NCBI GenBank assembly: GCA_902588925.1
Contig: CACIRB010000007.1
Span: forward strand, 1-38,701
DNA length: 38,701 bases
DNA from: an uncultured Pelagibacteraceae bacterium
GTDB taxonomy: Bacteria > Pseudomonadota > Alphaproteobacteria > Pelagibacterales > Pelagibacteraceae
Direction of reading: 5' to 3'
The translations under genes and the position numbers were made by a program. The notes below the pieces were generated by a model. The model did not search any database, was not told the DNA's origin, and saw only the letters and a list, made by a program, of their open reading frames with translations. Positions 17,029-25,914 of this stretch are shown piece by piece (position 1 is the stretch's first letter; each line of letters begins with the position of its first letter).

Positions 17029-17981
17029 TGGCTTTAGACAAAAAATTTATAGATCAATTTGTTAACGTAACTTCATATGCAGCACTAGCATCTTCATATT
17101 TAGTTGGTAAAAAGAATAAAATTGCTGCTGATAAAGCTGCTGTTGATTCAATGCGATCAGAATTAAATAAAATCAATTTTAAAGGAAAAATCGTAATAGG
17201 AGAAGGTGAATTAGACGAGGCACCAATGTTATATATTGGTGAAAATGTTGGTTATGGAAATGATCCAGAGTTTGATATAGCCGTGGATCCTTTAGAAGGA
17301 ACAAATTTTGCTGCAAATAATTTACCAGGGGCATTATCTGTTATTGCTATTACTGAAAAAAATAATCTTTTTCACGCTCCTGAAACTTATATGGAAAAAA
17401 TATCCTCAAGAGTAAAAGAAAGTGGAGTTATCGATTTAGATTTTACTGTAAAAAAAAATATCTATAACTTGAGTGATTATTTAAACAAAAATCCTGAAAA
17501 TTTAACAGCATGTATTTTAGATAGACCAAGACACCAAAAAACAATTAATGATTTAAAAAAATTAAAAGTAAAAATAAAATATATAACGGATGGTGATGTT
17601 TCAGGCGCATTATTGGTTACTAATGAAAAATATAATGTTGATATTTTTCTGGGTATTGGCGGTGGTCCAGAGGGAGTTTTGGCTGCTACAGCACTTGATA
17701 CATTTAATTGTACTTTTCAAGGTAGATTTTTATTCAAAACAAAAGAGGATAAAATTCGTGCAAAAAAAATGGGTATTACTGAGTTAACAAAAAAATACGA
17801 ATTAAATGAAATTGTTTCTGGAGATTCGATTTTTTGTGCTACAGGAATTACTTCGGGAGATTTAGTATCAGGTATCAAAATTGAAGGAAATAAATTTGTA
17901 TCAGAAACACTAGTTACTCATAAATCATCAAATTATAAAAAAAAATTAAAATTAACTAAAAACATTAGTTATAAAGATTGA
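17028..17981 (+). CDS. glpX: Class II fructose-1,6-bisphosphatase
   Basis: Gluconeogenic enzyme converting fructose 1,6-bisphosphate to fructose 6-phosphate. The GlpX metal and substrate motifs are all visible: GEGELDEAPMLYIGE near residues 56-70, DPLEGTNFAANNLPGAL near 87-103, ITDGDVSGALL near 187-196 and GIGGGPEGVLAATAL near 210-225. The 317 aa match the family. It is the last core gene before tRNA-Glu and the accessory island; the spacer to the tRNA is 71 bases. Confidence 0.96.
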   Translation: MALDKKFIDQFVNVTSYAALASSYLVGKKNKIAADKAAVDSMRSELNKINFKGKIVIGEGELDEAPMLYIGENVGYGNDPEFDIAVDPLEGTNFAANNLPGALSVIAITEKNNLFHAPETYMEKISSRVKESGVIDLDFTVKKNIYNLSDYLNKNPENLTACILDRPRHQKTINDLKKLKVKIKYITDGDVSGALLVTNEKYNVDIFLGIGGGPEGVLAATALDTFNCTFQGRFLFKTKEDKIRAKKMGITELTKKYELNEIVSGDSIFCATGITSGDLVSGIKIEGNKFVSETLVTHKSSNYKKKLKLTKNISYKD

Positions 17982-18052
17982 TATAAAGTTATTATTATGC
18001 GTTTTAATATCGCTTGATTAATTATACTTTATGAAATAAAAAGCAGCAGTTC

Positions 18053-18127
18053 GGTCCCTTCGTCTATCGGTTAGGACACGTGGTTTTCATCCTCGAAAGA
18101 GGGGTTCGATTCCCCTAGGGACCGCCA
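18053..18127 (+). tRNA. tRNA-Glu (anticodon UUC) with a mismatched anticodon stem
   Basis: Acceptor GGTCCCT/AGGGACC, D stem GTC/GAC, anticodon loop TTTTCAT (anticodon TTC), T arm AGGGG TTCGATT CCCCT, discriminator G and encoded CCA. The anticodon stem CGTGG/CCTCG has a T-T opposition at the middle pair (29-41). Upstream, TATACT at 18024-18029 or TAAAAA at 18037-18042 with TTGATT at 18014-18019 could serve as promoter. The tRNA marks the left edge of the accessory island. Confidence 0.95.
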
Positions 18128-18131
18128 TCAT

Positions 18132-18386
18132 ATGTATTATTTTACCTACATAATTAAATCTGTAACTCCAGGAAAAAACAAGACTTACGCTGGTTACACA
18201 ATTAATGTTGATAAAAGATTATCACAGCATAATTCAAATACAGGGGCTAAATCTACTAGAGGTTATAAATGGAAATTAGTATTCAAAAAAAAATTTAAAT
18301 CAAAATCTGATGCAATGTCATATGAATATAAGATTAAAAGAGATAGAGTTCTAAGAAAAAAAATTTTAGAAAAATTTGATAAATGA
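18132..18386 (+). CDS. GIY-YIG domain protein (UPF0213/YhbQ-like)
   Basis: An 84-aa single-domain GIY-YIG protein. The GIY part reads FTY (4-6), the YIG part YAG (19-21), and the other catalytic positions are present: R29 in VDKRLSQHN, H33 and E65 in SYEYKIKR. The block TGAKSTRGYKWKLV matches the UPF0213 group. Members are small structure-specific or nonspecific nucleases of uncertain role. It starts 5 bases after tRNA-Glu and its stop overlaps the next gene by 4 bases, so it is translationally coupled to a glycosyltransferase. Confidence 0.9.
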   Translation: MYYFTYIIKSVTPGKNKTYAGYTINVDKRLSQHNSNTGAKSTRGYKWKLVFKKKFKSKSDAMSYEYKIKRDRVLRKKILEKFDK

Positions 18387-20476
18387 AAATATCAATATTA
18401 CTTCCATATAAAGAAAACTTTTCTCCAACTTATGCGGGTGCTGTATCTATATTCATCAACGAAACTCTAAAAATTAGTAAATACAAAAAAAATACTATTG
18501 TTTATGGCAATACTAGTTTTAAAGAGAAGTATAAGACAAAATATGTAAATTTAAATTATAATAAGTCATTAATAAAAAGTTCTACAAAATCTTATATTTT
18601 TGAGTTTTTAAAAAAAGAAAAAAAAAATAAATCAGATATCATTGAATTTCATAACAGACCATCTTATCTAAAATACTTAAATAATCTAAAATATGCAAAA
18701 AAAGTTTTATATTTTCATAATGATCCATTGGAAATGAATGGTTCTAAAAATATAAATGATAGAATTTTTCTCTTAGAAAATCTAGATAAAATAATTTTTA
18801 ATAGCGAATGGTCAAAATCTAGATTTGTAAAAGACTTAGCAAATACATACGCTTATTCCAATAAACTTGAGGTCATTAAACAATCAATTGATCGAAAAAT
18901 AGTCAATTTAAAAAATAAAAAAAAAATAATTTCATTTGTTGGTAAGTTAAATTCTGCAAAAGGTTATGATATTTTTGGAAATGCAATAATTCCAATATTA
19001 AATGAATATAAAGATTGGTCAGCAATAGTAATTGGAGATGAACCAAGGGAAAAAATAATTTTTGAACATAAAAGATTGAAAATTTTAGGTTTTCAAAATC
19101 ATAAAGATGTTTTAAAAAATCTTGAAAAAACATCAATATCTGTTGTTTGCTCTAGGTGGAATGAACCTTTTGGTAGAACTAGTTTGGAGGCTGCAAGTCG
19201 GGGTTGCGCTGTGATTGTAAGTAACAGAGGTGGTTTAAAGGAAACAATTACTGATGGGATAATTATTAATAATATTAATTCATTAAACTTTTCAAAAAAT
19301 ATAAAAAAACTTATTAATAATCCAAAATTGCTTAATAAATATCAAAATAATTCACTAAAAAACTTTTATTTAACAAACAAATACGCTTCTTCTAAAATTG
19401 ATAACTATCGAAATAATTTATTAAATTTAGATCAAATAAATTTTAATATTTCAAATTTAAAAATTTTGCACATTACAAATCTTAATGAAAAACACAATGG
19501 TAGACTTTTTTATAACACTGGTAGAAGAATAAATAATGGTTTAATAAAATTAAATCATAAAGTTTTAACTTTAAGTGATAGAGATCTTTTAACTAATTAT
19601 AAAACAATTAGAGATATAACTGGATCAAAAAAACTAAATTTAACTTTTATTGAAACTGTAAGAAATTTTAAACCTAATCTAATACTTTTGGGTCATGCAG
19701 ACTCTATTAAACCTGAAAGTTTAGAGATTGTAAGAAAACAAAATCCATCAATTAAAATTGCTCAATGGTTTTTAGATAGAATGGATACTAAATGGAAAAA
19801 TAATAAAATTAGATTTATTGATAAAATTAAATATATGGATTTCAGTTTTTGTACAACAGATCCAAAAGTTTTAAATTTAAATAAATATAAAGTTGCATTT
19901 ATACCTAACCCTGTAGATGAGTCTCTTGATGATATGAAAATTTATGAAAATAAAAATCCTGAATTTGATTTATTTTTTGCTATGTCTCATGGTGTTCATA
20001 GGGGTGTTTTAAAAAAAGGTAAATTTGATGAAAGAGAAAATTTAATCAATCTGTTAATTAAGAAAAACCCACATCTTAAATTCAATATTTTTGGCATGAA
20101 CAATGTGCAACCAATCTGGGGGGATGAATTTAAAAAGAATCTTTATAATTCAAAAATTGCATTAAATTTAAGTCAAGGAAAGCCTTTGAAATATTACAGT
20201 AGTGATAGAATTGCTCAACTAATGGGTAACGGCATTGCTACATTAATTGATAAAAGAACAAAATTAAATAAACTATTCTCAGATAATGAAGCAATATTTT
20301 ACAACTCAATTAAAGATTTAAATATAAAATTAGACCTGATGTTGAATAATAGAAATAAAAGAATTTCATTAGCTAAAAAGGGTCGAATGAAATACCATAA
20401 AAAATATAATTCAGTTTTAGTAGCAGATTATATAGTCTCAAAAACATTTAACATTGATAAAAAATTTAATTGGTAA
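18383..20476 (+). CDS. Two-domain glycosyltransferase (GT4 plus CgeB-like)
   Basis: A 697-aa protein with two GT-B-like halves. The N-terminal half (about 1-340) has the GT4 signature: FVGKLNSAKGYDIF, SVVCSRWNEPFGRTSLEAASRG and VSNRGGLKETITDG, with the donor-binding E-x7-E type motif. The C-terminal half (about 355-697) begins LKILHITNLNEKHNGRLFYN, contains FKPNLILLGHAD and ALNLSQGKPLKYYSSDRIAQ, and resembles CgeB/DUF3880-type transferases. Both halves look complete, suggesting two sequential glycan transfers by one polypeptide. Whether they act on the same acceptor is inference. Confidence 0.85.
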   Translation: MKISILLPYKENFSPTYAGAVSIFINETLKISKYKKNTIVYGNTSFKEKYKTKYVNLNYNKSLIKSSTKSYIFEFLKKEKKNKSDIIEFHNRPSYLKYLNNLKYAKKVLYFHNDPLEMNGSKNINDRIFLLENLDKIIFNSEWSKSRFVKDLANTYAYSNKLEVIKQSIDRKIVNLKNKKKIISFVGKLNSAKGYDIFGNAIIPILNEYKDWSAIVIGDEPREKIIFEHKRLKILGFQNHKDVLKNLEKTSISVVCSRWNEPFGRTSLEAASRGCAVIVSNRGGLKETITDGIIINNINSLNFSKNIKKLINNPKLLNKYQNNSLKNFYLTNKYASSKIDNYRNNLLNLDQINFNISNLKILHITNLNEKHNGRLFYNTGRRINNGLIKLNHKVLTLSDRDLLTNYKTIRDITGSKKLNLTFIETVRNFKPNLILLGHADSIKPESLEIVRKQNPSIKIAQWFLDRMDTKWKNNKIRFIDKIKYMDFSFCTTDPKVLNLNKYKVAFIPNPVDESLDDMKIYENKNPEFDLFFAMSHGVHRGVLKKGKFDERENLINLLIKKNPHLKFNIFGMNNVQPIWGDEFKKNLYNSKIALNLSQGKPLKYYSSDRIAQLMGNGIATLIDKRTKLNKLFSDNEAIFYNSIKDLNIKLDLMLNNRNKRISLAKKGRMKYHKKYNSVLVADYIVSKTFNIDKKFNW

Positions 20477-20486
20477 TTAAAATCTT

Positions 20487-21365
20487 ATGAAAAAAAATAT
20501 TGTTTTAATAACAGGTGGTGCTGGATTTATCGGCTCAAGTTTAATTAGTTTTTTAGTTAAATTAAATATAAAAGAAAAAATTATAAGTATTGATAATTAT
20601 TCATCAGGTTATGTTAAAAACCATATAAAAAATTCTAAAGTTAAATATATTAAAGGTAATAATAGAGACATAGATACTCTTTTAAAAAATTATAGAAACA
20701 AAATCAAAGTGATATTTCATTTTGGTGAATTTTCAAGAATTTACCAAAGTTTTAAAGATTATAAAAAATGTTTTGAGTACAATATTCACCATTCTTCAAA
20801 AGTTATTGAATTTGCAAAAAATAATAAAATTAAACTTATTTATTCCGCAACTTCAAGTAATCTTGGTAACAATGGTAGAGATGAAAATCTATCACCATAT
20901 GCATGGACAAAATCAAAAAACATAGAACTAATTAAAAATTACAATAAATGGTTTGGTCTAAAATATGAGTTTGTTTATTTTTATAATGTTTATGGCCCTA
21001 GACAGATAATTAATTCACCCATGTCTGCAGTGATAGGAATTTTTGAACAACAATTTAAAAAAAACCAACCTTTAACTGTAGTTAGACCTGGAACACAAAG
21101 AAGAGATTTTACTCATATAAATGATATTATTAAAGGATGTTATCTAGCGTGGAAGAAGGGGAAACAAAATCATTATATGCTTGGAACCGACAAAACATAT
21201 TCAATAATTCAAATTGCAAAAATGTTTAAAACTAAAATTAAATTTTTACCAAAGAGAAAAGGTGAAAGATTTGGATCTACTATGACTAATAACAATGCAA
21301 GAAAAATACTTGGTTATGAAGCTCAGATAGATATTAGGGATTATATTAAAAAAATCACAAAATAA
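20487..21365 (+). CDS. NAD-dependent nucleotide-sugar epimerase/dehydratase
   Basis: Extended short-chain dehydrogenase, 292 aa. The Rossmann motif GGAGFIG is at residues 10-16, the catalytic Tyr and Lys are Y138 and K142 (YAWTK), and Ser/Thr candidates lie in SATSS at about 120-124. FYNVYGPRQ and RDFTHINDI are typical of UDP-glucose 4-epimerase-like proteins. It is shorter than GalE (about 338 aa), so the exact reaction (epimerase or dehydratase) cannot be set. It lies 10 bases after the two-domain transferase and probably supplies a sugar donor for it. Confidence 0.9.
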   Translation: MKKNIVLITGGAGFIGSSLISFLVKLNIKEKIISIDNYSSGYVKNHIKNSKVKYIKGNNRDIDTLLKNYRNKIKVIFHFGEFSRIYQSFKDYKKCFEYNIHHSSKVIEFAKNNKIKLIYSATSSNLGNNGRDENLSPYAWTKSKNIELIKNYNKWFGLKYEFVYFYNVYGPRQIINSPMSAVIGIFEQQFKKNQPLTVVRPGTQRRDFTHINDIIKGCYLAWKKGKQNHYMLGTDKTYSIIQIAKMFKTKIKFLPKRKGERFGSTMTNNNARKILGYEAQIDIRDYIKKITK

Positions 21366-21369
21366 ATTA

Positions 21370-22254
21370 ATGTTTTCAATATTAATTCCTACTTACAATA
21401 ATCTTAGTTATTTAAAAATTTGCATTGATAGCATTAAAAAAAATTCGAAATACGATCATCAAATAATTTTGCACATTAATGAGGGTTCTGATGGCACATT
21501 AGATTTTGTTAAAAATTCAGGATATGAGTATACCTATAGTGTTAATAATGTAGGAATGCCTAAAGCATTAAACTTATCCTCAACTCTAAGTAAATTTGAT
21601 TATATATTAATTTCACATGACGATTTTTATTACTGTCCAGGATGGGATGTAGAGTTATACAATGAGATAAAATCAATGAATAATAATAAATTTTATCTTT
21701 CGGGAACTATGGTTGGAGCCGGTCAAGTTATATTTGATGCTGGACAAACAGCCGATTCTTTTGATGAAATTAAATTGTTGAATAATCTTGAAAAAATAAA
21801 AACTTTCAACTTTCAAGGAACCACAAAATGTCCAGGTTTAGTTCATAAATCTATATGGAATAAAGTAGGAGGGTGGAGTGAAGAGTTTTTTCCAACAGGT
21901 GGTGATGATACAGATTTTGCAATGAAATTGTGGAAAAATGATATAAGAATATTTAAAGGTATTGGAAAATCGTCTGCTTATCATTTTGGGTCAATTACAA
22001 CTAGAAAAAAAAATAAAAAATTTTTTACTTATTTAGGTAGTAGAGGTAACAAAATTTTTTTAAAAAAATGGGGAATTACAATTAATTTCTTTGAAAAATT
22101 TTTTTTAAAATCTGGTTTAGATAAAAATAAGCAATTAATTTTTACAGAATATGATGGTGAATTAAGTTTTCCAAAAAAAAATTTGTTGTTTATTTTAGAG
22201 TTAATAAAATGTAAAATTCAATTACTTTATTTAAAAATAACAAACTTTAAATAA
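21370..22254 (+). CDS. Family 2 glycosyltransferase
   Basis: A 294-aa GT-A enzyme beginning FSILIPTYNNLSYLKICIDS, with NVGMPKALNLS, the metal-binding acidic motif in ISHDDFYYCPGWD (D84, D85) and the late GGWSEEFFPTGGDDTDFAMKLW acceptor-loop block. The C-terminus (about 225-294) is Lys/Phe-rich and may touch the membrane. It starts 4 bases after the epimerase gene, as the fourth gene of a plus-strand run (GIY-YIG, GT4/CgeB, epimerase, GT2). Confidence 0.9.
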   Translation: MFSILIPTYNNLSYLKICIDSIKKNSKYDHQIILHINEGSDGTLDFVKNSGYEYTYSVNNVGMPKALNLSSTLSKFDYILISHDDFYYCPGWDVELYNEIKSMNNNKFYLSGTMVGAGQVIFDAGQTADSFDEIKLLNNLEKIKTFNFQGTTKCPGLVHKSIWNKVGGWSEEFFPTGGDDTDFAMKLWKNDIRIFKGIGKSSAYHFGSITTRKKNKKFFTYLGSRGNKIFLKKWGITINFFEKFFLKSGLDKNKQLIFTEYDGELSFPKKNLLFILELIKCKIQLLYLKITNFK

Positions 22255-22263
22255 ATAAATTAA

Positions 22264-23010
22264 TCAAGGTTTAACAGAAATTAACTCAAATTTCTTTGAT
22301 AGTAATGAAATATTATCATTTAATTTTTTTTTAATATTTTTTCTTTTTAGTTCATATTCATGACTATAGATTGTTACAAACTTACGCTTTTTAAAAATAT
22401 TGGAAAATTTTATATAATTTTTTTTAATATCTGTATCTAAATTTTCTATTCTAAAATCAGTTCTTCTAAAATAAATATTTTTATATTTTGTTTTTCCTGT
22501 AAAAACTAAATCGTCTCTATATTTCTTTGGTAAACGATGAGAACCGATATTTTTATCAGTTGAAAATAAGGTGTTAACTTTATATTTTTTGAATAAATTT
22601 TGTAATTCAAAAGATTCTGAATATTCATGTAATCTTACTTTTTTTGCAAGATTATCCTGTCCAGCAAATCTATATATCTGATCATAAATTTTTTTTATGT
22701 GTTTTTTTTGATCATTTATTTTAAATTTATGAGGAGGACTTTTAAAATCTAAAGCGTGTGGACCAAAATAAATCCAATTATTCTTAAGTTGTTTTTTTAA
22801 ATTTTTTACCTCAGTTAGATACCTAATTTTTCCATTTATTTTTCCTTTGTAAAATATATATAATCCTGTCCTAATATTGTATTTTTTCCATAATTTATAT
22901 ATTTGGGAAAAAAACCAATGTTTCTTTAGTGGAATTTTTTTATCTGTAACCTCTATTAAAGATTTGAAAACATCATCAACTGAGAAATGAATATAAATTT
23001 TGTTTTTCAT
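22264..23010 (-). CDS. Polysaccharide-deacetylase-like (NodB-fold) protein
   Basis: A 248-aa protein with features of a divergent carbohydrate esterase 4/NodB-like barrel: IHFSVDDVF near the start (D12, D13, in place of TFDDG), YFGPHALDF (H85) and a late TIYSHEYEL (H217, matching the terminal His motif), with R126/H128 in RLHEYS. Only part of the metal-ligand set is obvious, so either a deacetylase or a related hydrolase is possible. No signal peptide is seen. It runs against its plus-strand neighbours and is divergent from the methyltransferase gene. Confidence 0.6.
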   Translation of the reverse strand: MKNKIYIHFSVDDVFKSLIEVTDKKIPLKKHWFFSQIYKLWKKYNIRTGLYIFYKGKINGKIRYLTEVKNLKKQLKNNWIYFGPHALDFKSPPHKFKINDQKKHIKKIYDQIYRFAGQDNLAKKVRLHEYSESFELQNLFKKYKVNTLFSTDKNIGSHRLPKKYRDDLVFTGKTKYKNIYFRRTDFRIENLDTDIKKNYIKFSNIFKKRKFVTIYSHEYELKRKNIKKKLNDNISLLSKKFELISVKP

Positions 23011-23063
23011 AAAATAAATATATAAATGAATATTAAATTTTATATCTTACAATATTTTTACTC

Positions 23064-24317
23064 ATGGGTAATAACAATAAATTAATTAATAAAAGATCTG
23101 ACTGCAGAATTTGTGGAAATCGGCTCATAAAAAAAATTATTGATTTAGGAATAATGCCACTAGCAGGTAATTTTATTGAAAAAAAAAATTTGAGAAAGAA
23201 GGAGTTTAAAATACCATTAGATTTATATTATTGTTCTAAATGTAAATTAGTTCAAGTAAAAGACACAGTTAAACCCAAAGTATTATTTACAAAGTATAAT
23301 TATTCATCTTCAACCATACCTGTTTTGAATGAACACTTTTTAAATTATTCAAAAGAAATAATAAAAAATTACAAAAAAAGAAAAAATTTTAAGATATTAG
23401 AATTTGGATGTAATGATGGAATATTGTTAAGTAAATTATTTAAAGAAAAAAATTTTTTTTGTCTTGGAGTAGATCCTTCAATAAATATTGGAAAATTGGC
23501 TAAAAAAAAATCAATTAAAATTTTAAATGACTATTTTAATCAACAATCTGCAAATAAAATTTTAAAAAAATATGATAAATTTGATTACATAACAGCAAGT
23601 AATGTTTTTGCTCATATTGACGATATACATTCTGTAATTGAAGCCTCGAAAATTTTATTAAAAGATGATGGATATTTAGTTGTAGAAGTTCATTATTTAT
23701 TAAATCTTTTGAATTTAAATCAGTATGATTTTTTTTATCATGAACACGTTAATTACTATTCAATATACTCATTAAAATATCTATTTGAAATGCATAATTT
23801 TGAAATAAAAAAAATTAAACAAACAAATATGCATGGAGGAAGTTTAAGAGTTTATTTACAAAAAAAGAAAAATACTATTAAAAATAAAAATTTACATTTA
23901 ACTAAATTAATTGAAAATGAAAAAAAATTGAATTTAACTTTTTTTAAGCGATTTAATAAAAATATTTATCTTCAAAAAAAAGAAGTTATTAAAATCTTAA
24001 AAAACATAAAAAAACAAAATAAAAAAATTATCGGTTTTGGTGCGTCTGGTAGAGGAACTACCTTTTTAAATTTCTGTAAAATTGATAAAAAATTCATTAA
24101 TGTAATTTTAGATAGTTCGCCTTTAAGAGCTGGTAAATTTATGCCTGGTGTCAAGATACCTATTAAAAATATTAGTTATTTAAAAAAAAATTCTAGTAAT
24201 ATTGATTATGTATTGATTATTGCATGGAACTACAAAGATTCGATTATTAAACAGGTAAAAAAAATAAATAATAATATTAAATTTATAATTCCATTTCCAA
24301 ATCCAAAATTGTTATAA
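23064..24317 (+). CDS. Sugar C-methyltransferase-like protein with N-terminal zinc domain
   Basis: A 417-aa protein with the three-part build of NDP-sugar C-methyltransferases (TylC3/NovU type). An N-terminal four-Cys zinc domain uses C14, C17, C57 and C60; a central SAM-binding domain contains ILEFGCNDGILLSKL near residues 109-123; and a C-terminal Rossmann-like domain contains KKIIGFGASGRGTTFLNF. The HEHVNYYS motif lies in the catalytic region. Such enzymes add a methyl branch to keto-sugars. It pairs with the formyltransferase-like gene 3 bases downstream, so both probably modify the same glycan. Confidence 0.88.
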   Translation: MGNNNKLINKRSDCRICGNRLIKKIIDLGIMPLAGNFIEKKNLRKKEFKIPLDLYYCSKCKLVQVKDTVKPKVLFTKYNYSSSTIPVLNEHFLNYSKEIIKNYKKRKNFKILEFGCNDGILLSKLFKEKNFFCLGVDPSINIGKLAKKKSIKILNDYFNQQSANKILKKYDKFDYITASNVFAHIDDIHSVIEASKILLKDDGYLVVEVHYLLNLLNLNQYDFFYHEHVNYYSIYSLKYLFEMHNFEIKKIKQTNMHGGSLRVYLQKKKNTIKNKNLHLTKLIENEKKLNLTFFKRFNKNIYLQKKEVIKILKNIKKQNKKIIGFGASGRGTTFLNFCKIDKKFINVILDSSPLRAGKFMPGVKIPIKNISYLKKNSSNIDYVLIIAWNYKDSIIKQVKKINNNIKFIIPFPNPKLL

Positions 24318-24320
24318 TTT

Positions 24321-25067
24321 ATGTCTTACTTAAATAAAAAAAAAATAAAAATTGTTTCATTAGTATCTAGAGATTGGAGTTACAAAATCACAAGTAAATT
24401 AATTTCAAAATTCAAAAATATTGATTTTTATATTTTTTTAAAAAAAAATATAAAAAACACATCCTCTGTTAAAAAAAATATAATAAAATTAAATAAGTTA
24501 ACAGAAAAACACATCAATAAAATAAAATTAATTTCACCAAATTTGATATTAACATATGGTTGGAGTGAATATTTGTCTAAAGAATTAAGAGATATAGCCC
24601 CATGCTTAATATTACACCCATCTAAACTTCCTAAATATAGAGGAGGTTCACCTATACAAAATCAATTAATTAATGGTGTTAAAGAAAGTGCTGTTACGAT
24701 TTTGTTTGCAGAAAATAATTTAGATACTGGAAATATATTATATCAGAGTAGGATAAAATTAGATGGTTATTTAAATGAAATATTTGATAAGATTATCAAT
24801 AAAGGAGTAGATGGTTCAGTTAAAATAATTAATTGTTTAAAAAAAAATGCTTTAAAATCCAAGGTTCAAAATCACAATATAGCTACTTTTTATTACAGAA
24901 GAAATCCCTCACAGAGCCAAATTAATTTAAAAGATTTTAAAAAACACGATGCTAAATATTTTTATAACCTTGTTCGTGGGTTGCAGGAACCTTATCCAAT
25001 TGCTTATATAAAGTGCAAAAACAATACCAAATTATATTTGAACAGAGTTTCTATTAAAAAGAAATAG
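24321..25067 (+). CDS. Formyltransferase-fold protein, probable sugar N-formyltransferase
   Basis: A 248-aa protein of the methionyl-tRNA formyltransferase fold, far shorter than Fmt (about 315 aa). The block LHPSKLPKYRGGSPIQ contains the catalytic His99, and the catalytic Asp is D135 in NNLDTGNILYQ. The Asn expected two positions before His reads Ile97. A C-terminal Fmt_C-like stretch (FYNLVRGLQEPYPIAYI) is retained. Context in a glycan cluster points to an amino-sugar N-formyltransferase using formyl-tetrahydrofolate. Without the Asn, activity or substrate may differ. Confidence 0.72.
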   Translation: MSYLNKKKIKIVSLVSRDWSYKITSKLISKFKNIDFYIFLKKNIKNTSSVKKNIIKLNKLTEKHINKIKLISPNLILTYGWSEYLSKELRDIAPCLILHPSKLPKYRGGSPIQNQLINGVKESAVTILFAENNLDTGNILYQSRIKLDGYLNEIFDKIINKGVDGSVKIINCLKKNALKSKVQNHNIATFYYRRNPSQSQINLKDFKKHDAKYFYNLVRGLQEPYPIAYIKCKNNTKLYLNRVSIKKK

Positions 25068-25077
25068 ATTTTTTCTA

Positions 25078-25914
25078 TTAATCGTATTTGGACCTTTTGA
25101 AAGATTTTATGCATAGAATTGCAACTACCAATCCCTCTATTTTAAAATAATAATATTTAGCTTTTTTGAAATTTAAAAATACATTTAATATAAATTGTAT
25201 AATATTTTTAATTAAATTTGGAAAACAAATTAACAGACTTTTTAAATATCCTTCTTTTTTTTTATAATAATAAAATTTTGACCATTGACCATGCCATCCA
25301 GTTAATAAATAAGAATAATACTTTTCATCTTTATTTTCCATAACTGCTGAGGAAGATTCAATTGAAGTATGATAATGGAAAGCATTTTGTATTTTAAACA
25401 TTTTAAGATTAGCTTTTCTTAACCTATCAAATAAATCATTTTCTTCGAAATATAAAAAAAAATTTTTATCAAATCCTTTGATACTTTTAAATATTTTTGT
25501 GTCAAATAGGATTGCAGCTCCATAAAGTTTGTTAACTTCAATATTTTTATTATTTTTTTTTACTTTTCTTTTGTAATATTCTGGAGACAATCCACCAAAC
25601 TTTTTTATTTCTTTTGCACTTTTAATTAAATTTATAATTGTGTTTCTGTATAATTTTGTATCTGGATTAATTACAAAAAAATATTTTGTTCTAACAATAT
25701 TTGCACCAATATTTACCGCACTCCCAAAACCTACATTATTTTTCAGAATAATTTTTATATTATTATAATTTTTATTTATTATTTTTTTTAATTTATAATC
25801 TTTAGAATTTTCAATTATAATTATTTTATATTTTTTCGATAAATTTTTAATTTTATTAATTACTAAATTTCTTGATTTGTAGGAAGGTATTACAATTGTT
25901 ACATCTTTGTTCAT
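25078..25914 (-). CDS. Family 2 glycosyltransferase (rhamnosyltransferase-like)
   Basis: A 278-aa GT-A enzyme: VTIVIPSYKSRNLV at the start, NNVGFGSAVNIGA, the metal motif in VINPDTKLYR (D85) and FFLYFEENDLFDRLRKA, the pattern of WcaA/RfbF-like transferases. A basic and hydrophobic C-terminus (about 225-278) may be a membrane anchor. On the minus strand it is directly downstream of the recombinase and its ATG overlaps that gene's TGA (ATGA, 25911-25914), so the two are translationally coupled. Confidence 0.9.
   Translation of the reverse strand: MNKDVTIVIPSYKSRNLVINKIKNLSKKYKIIIIENSKDYKLKKIINKNYNNIKIILKNNVGFGSAVNIGANIVRTKYFFVINPDTKLYRNTIINLIKSAKEIKKFGGLSPEYYKRKVKKNNKNIEVNKLYGAAILFDTKIFKSIKGFDKNFFLYFEENDLFDRLRKANLKMFKIQNAFHYHTSIESSSAVMENKDEKYYSYLLTGWHGQWSKFYYYKKKEGYLKSLLICFPNLIKNIIQFILNVFLNFKKAKYYYFKIEGLVVAILCIKSFKRSKYD

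Noticed and set aside
18008..18025. TATCG plus ATTAATTAT near tRNA-Glu, also found at 26873-26892 by the integrase, as possible island direct repeats
   Set aside because: The spacing differs (4 versus 6 bases) and the words are simple AT sequence; found only after looking for it.
25063..25079. Hairpin AATAGA/TCTATT with a T loop between convergent genes as terminator
   Set aside because: The 6-bp stem has one GC pair and is too weak in this AT-rich background.
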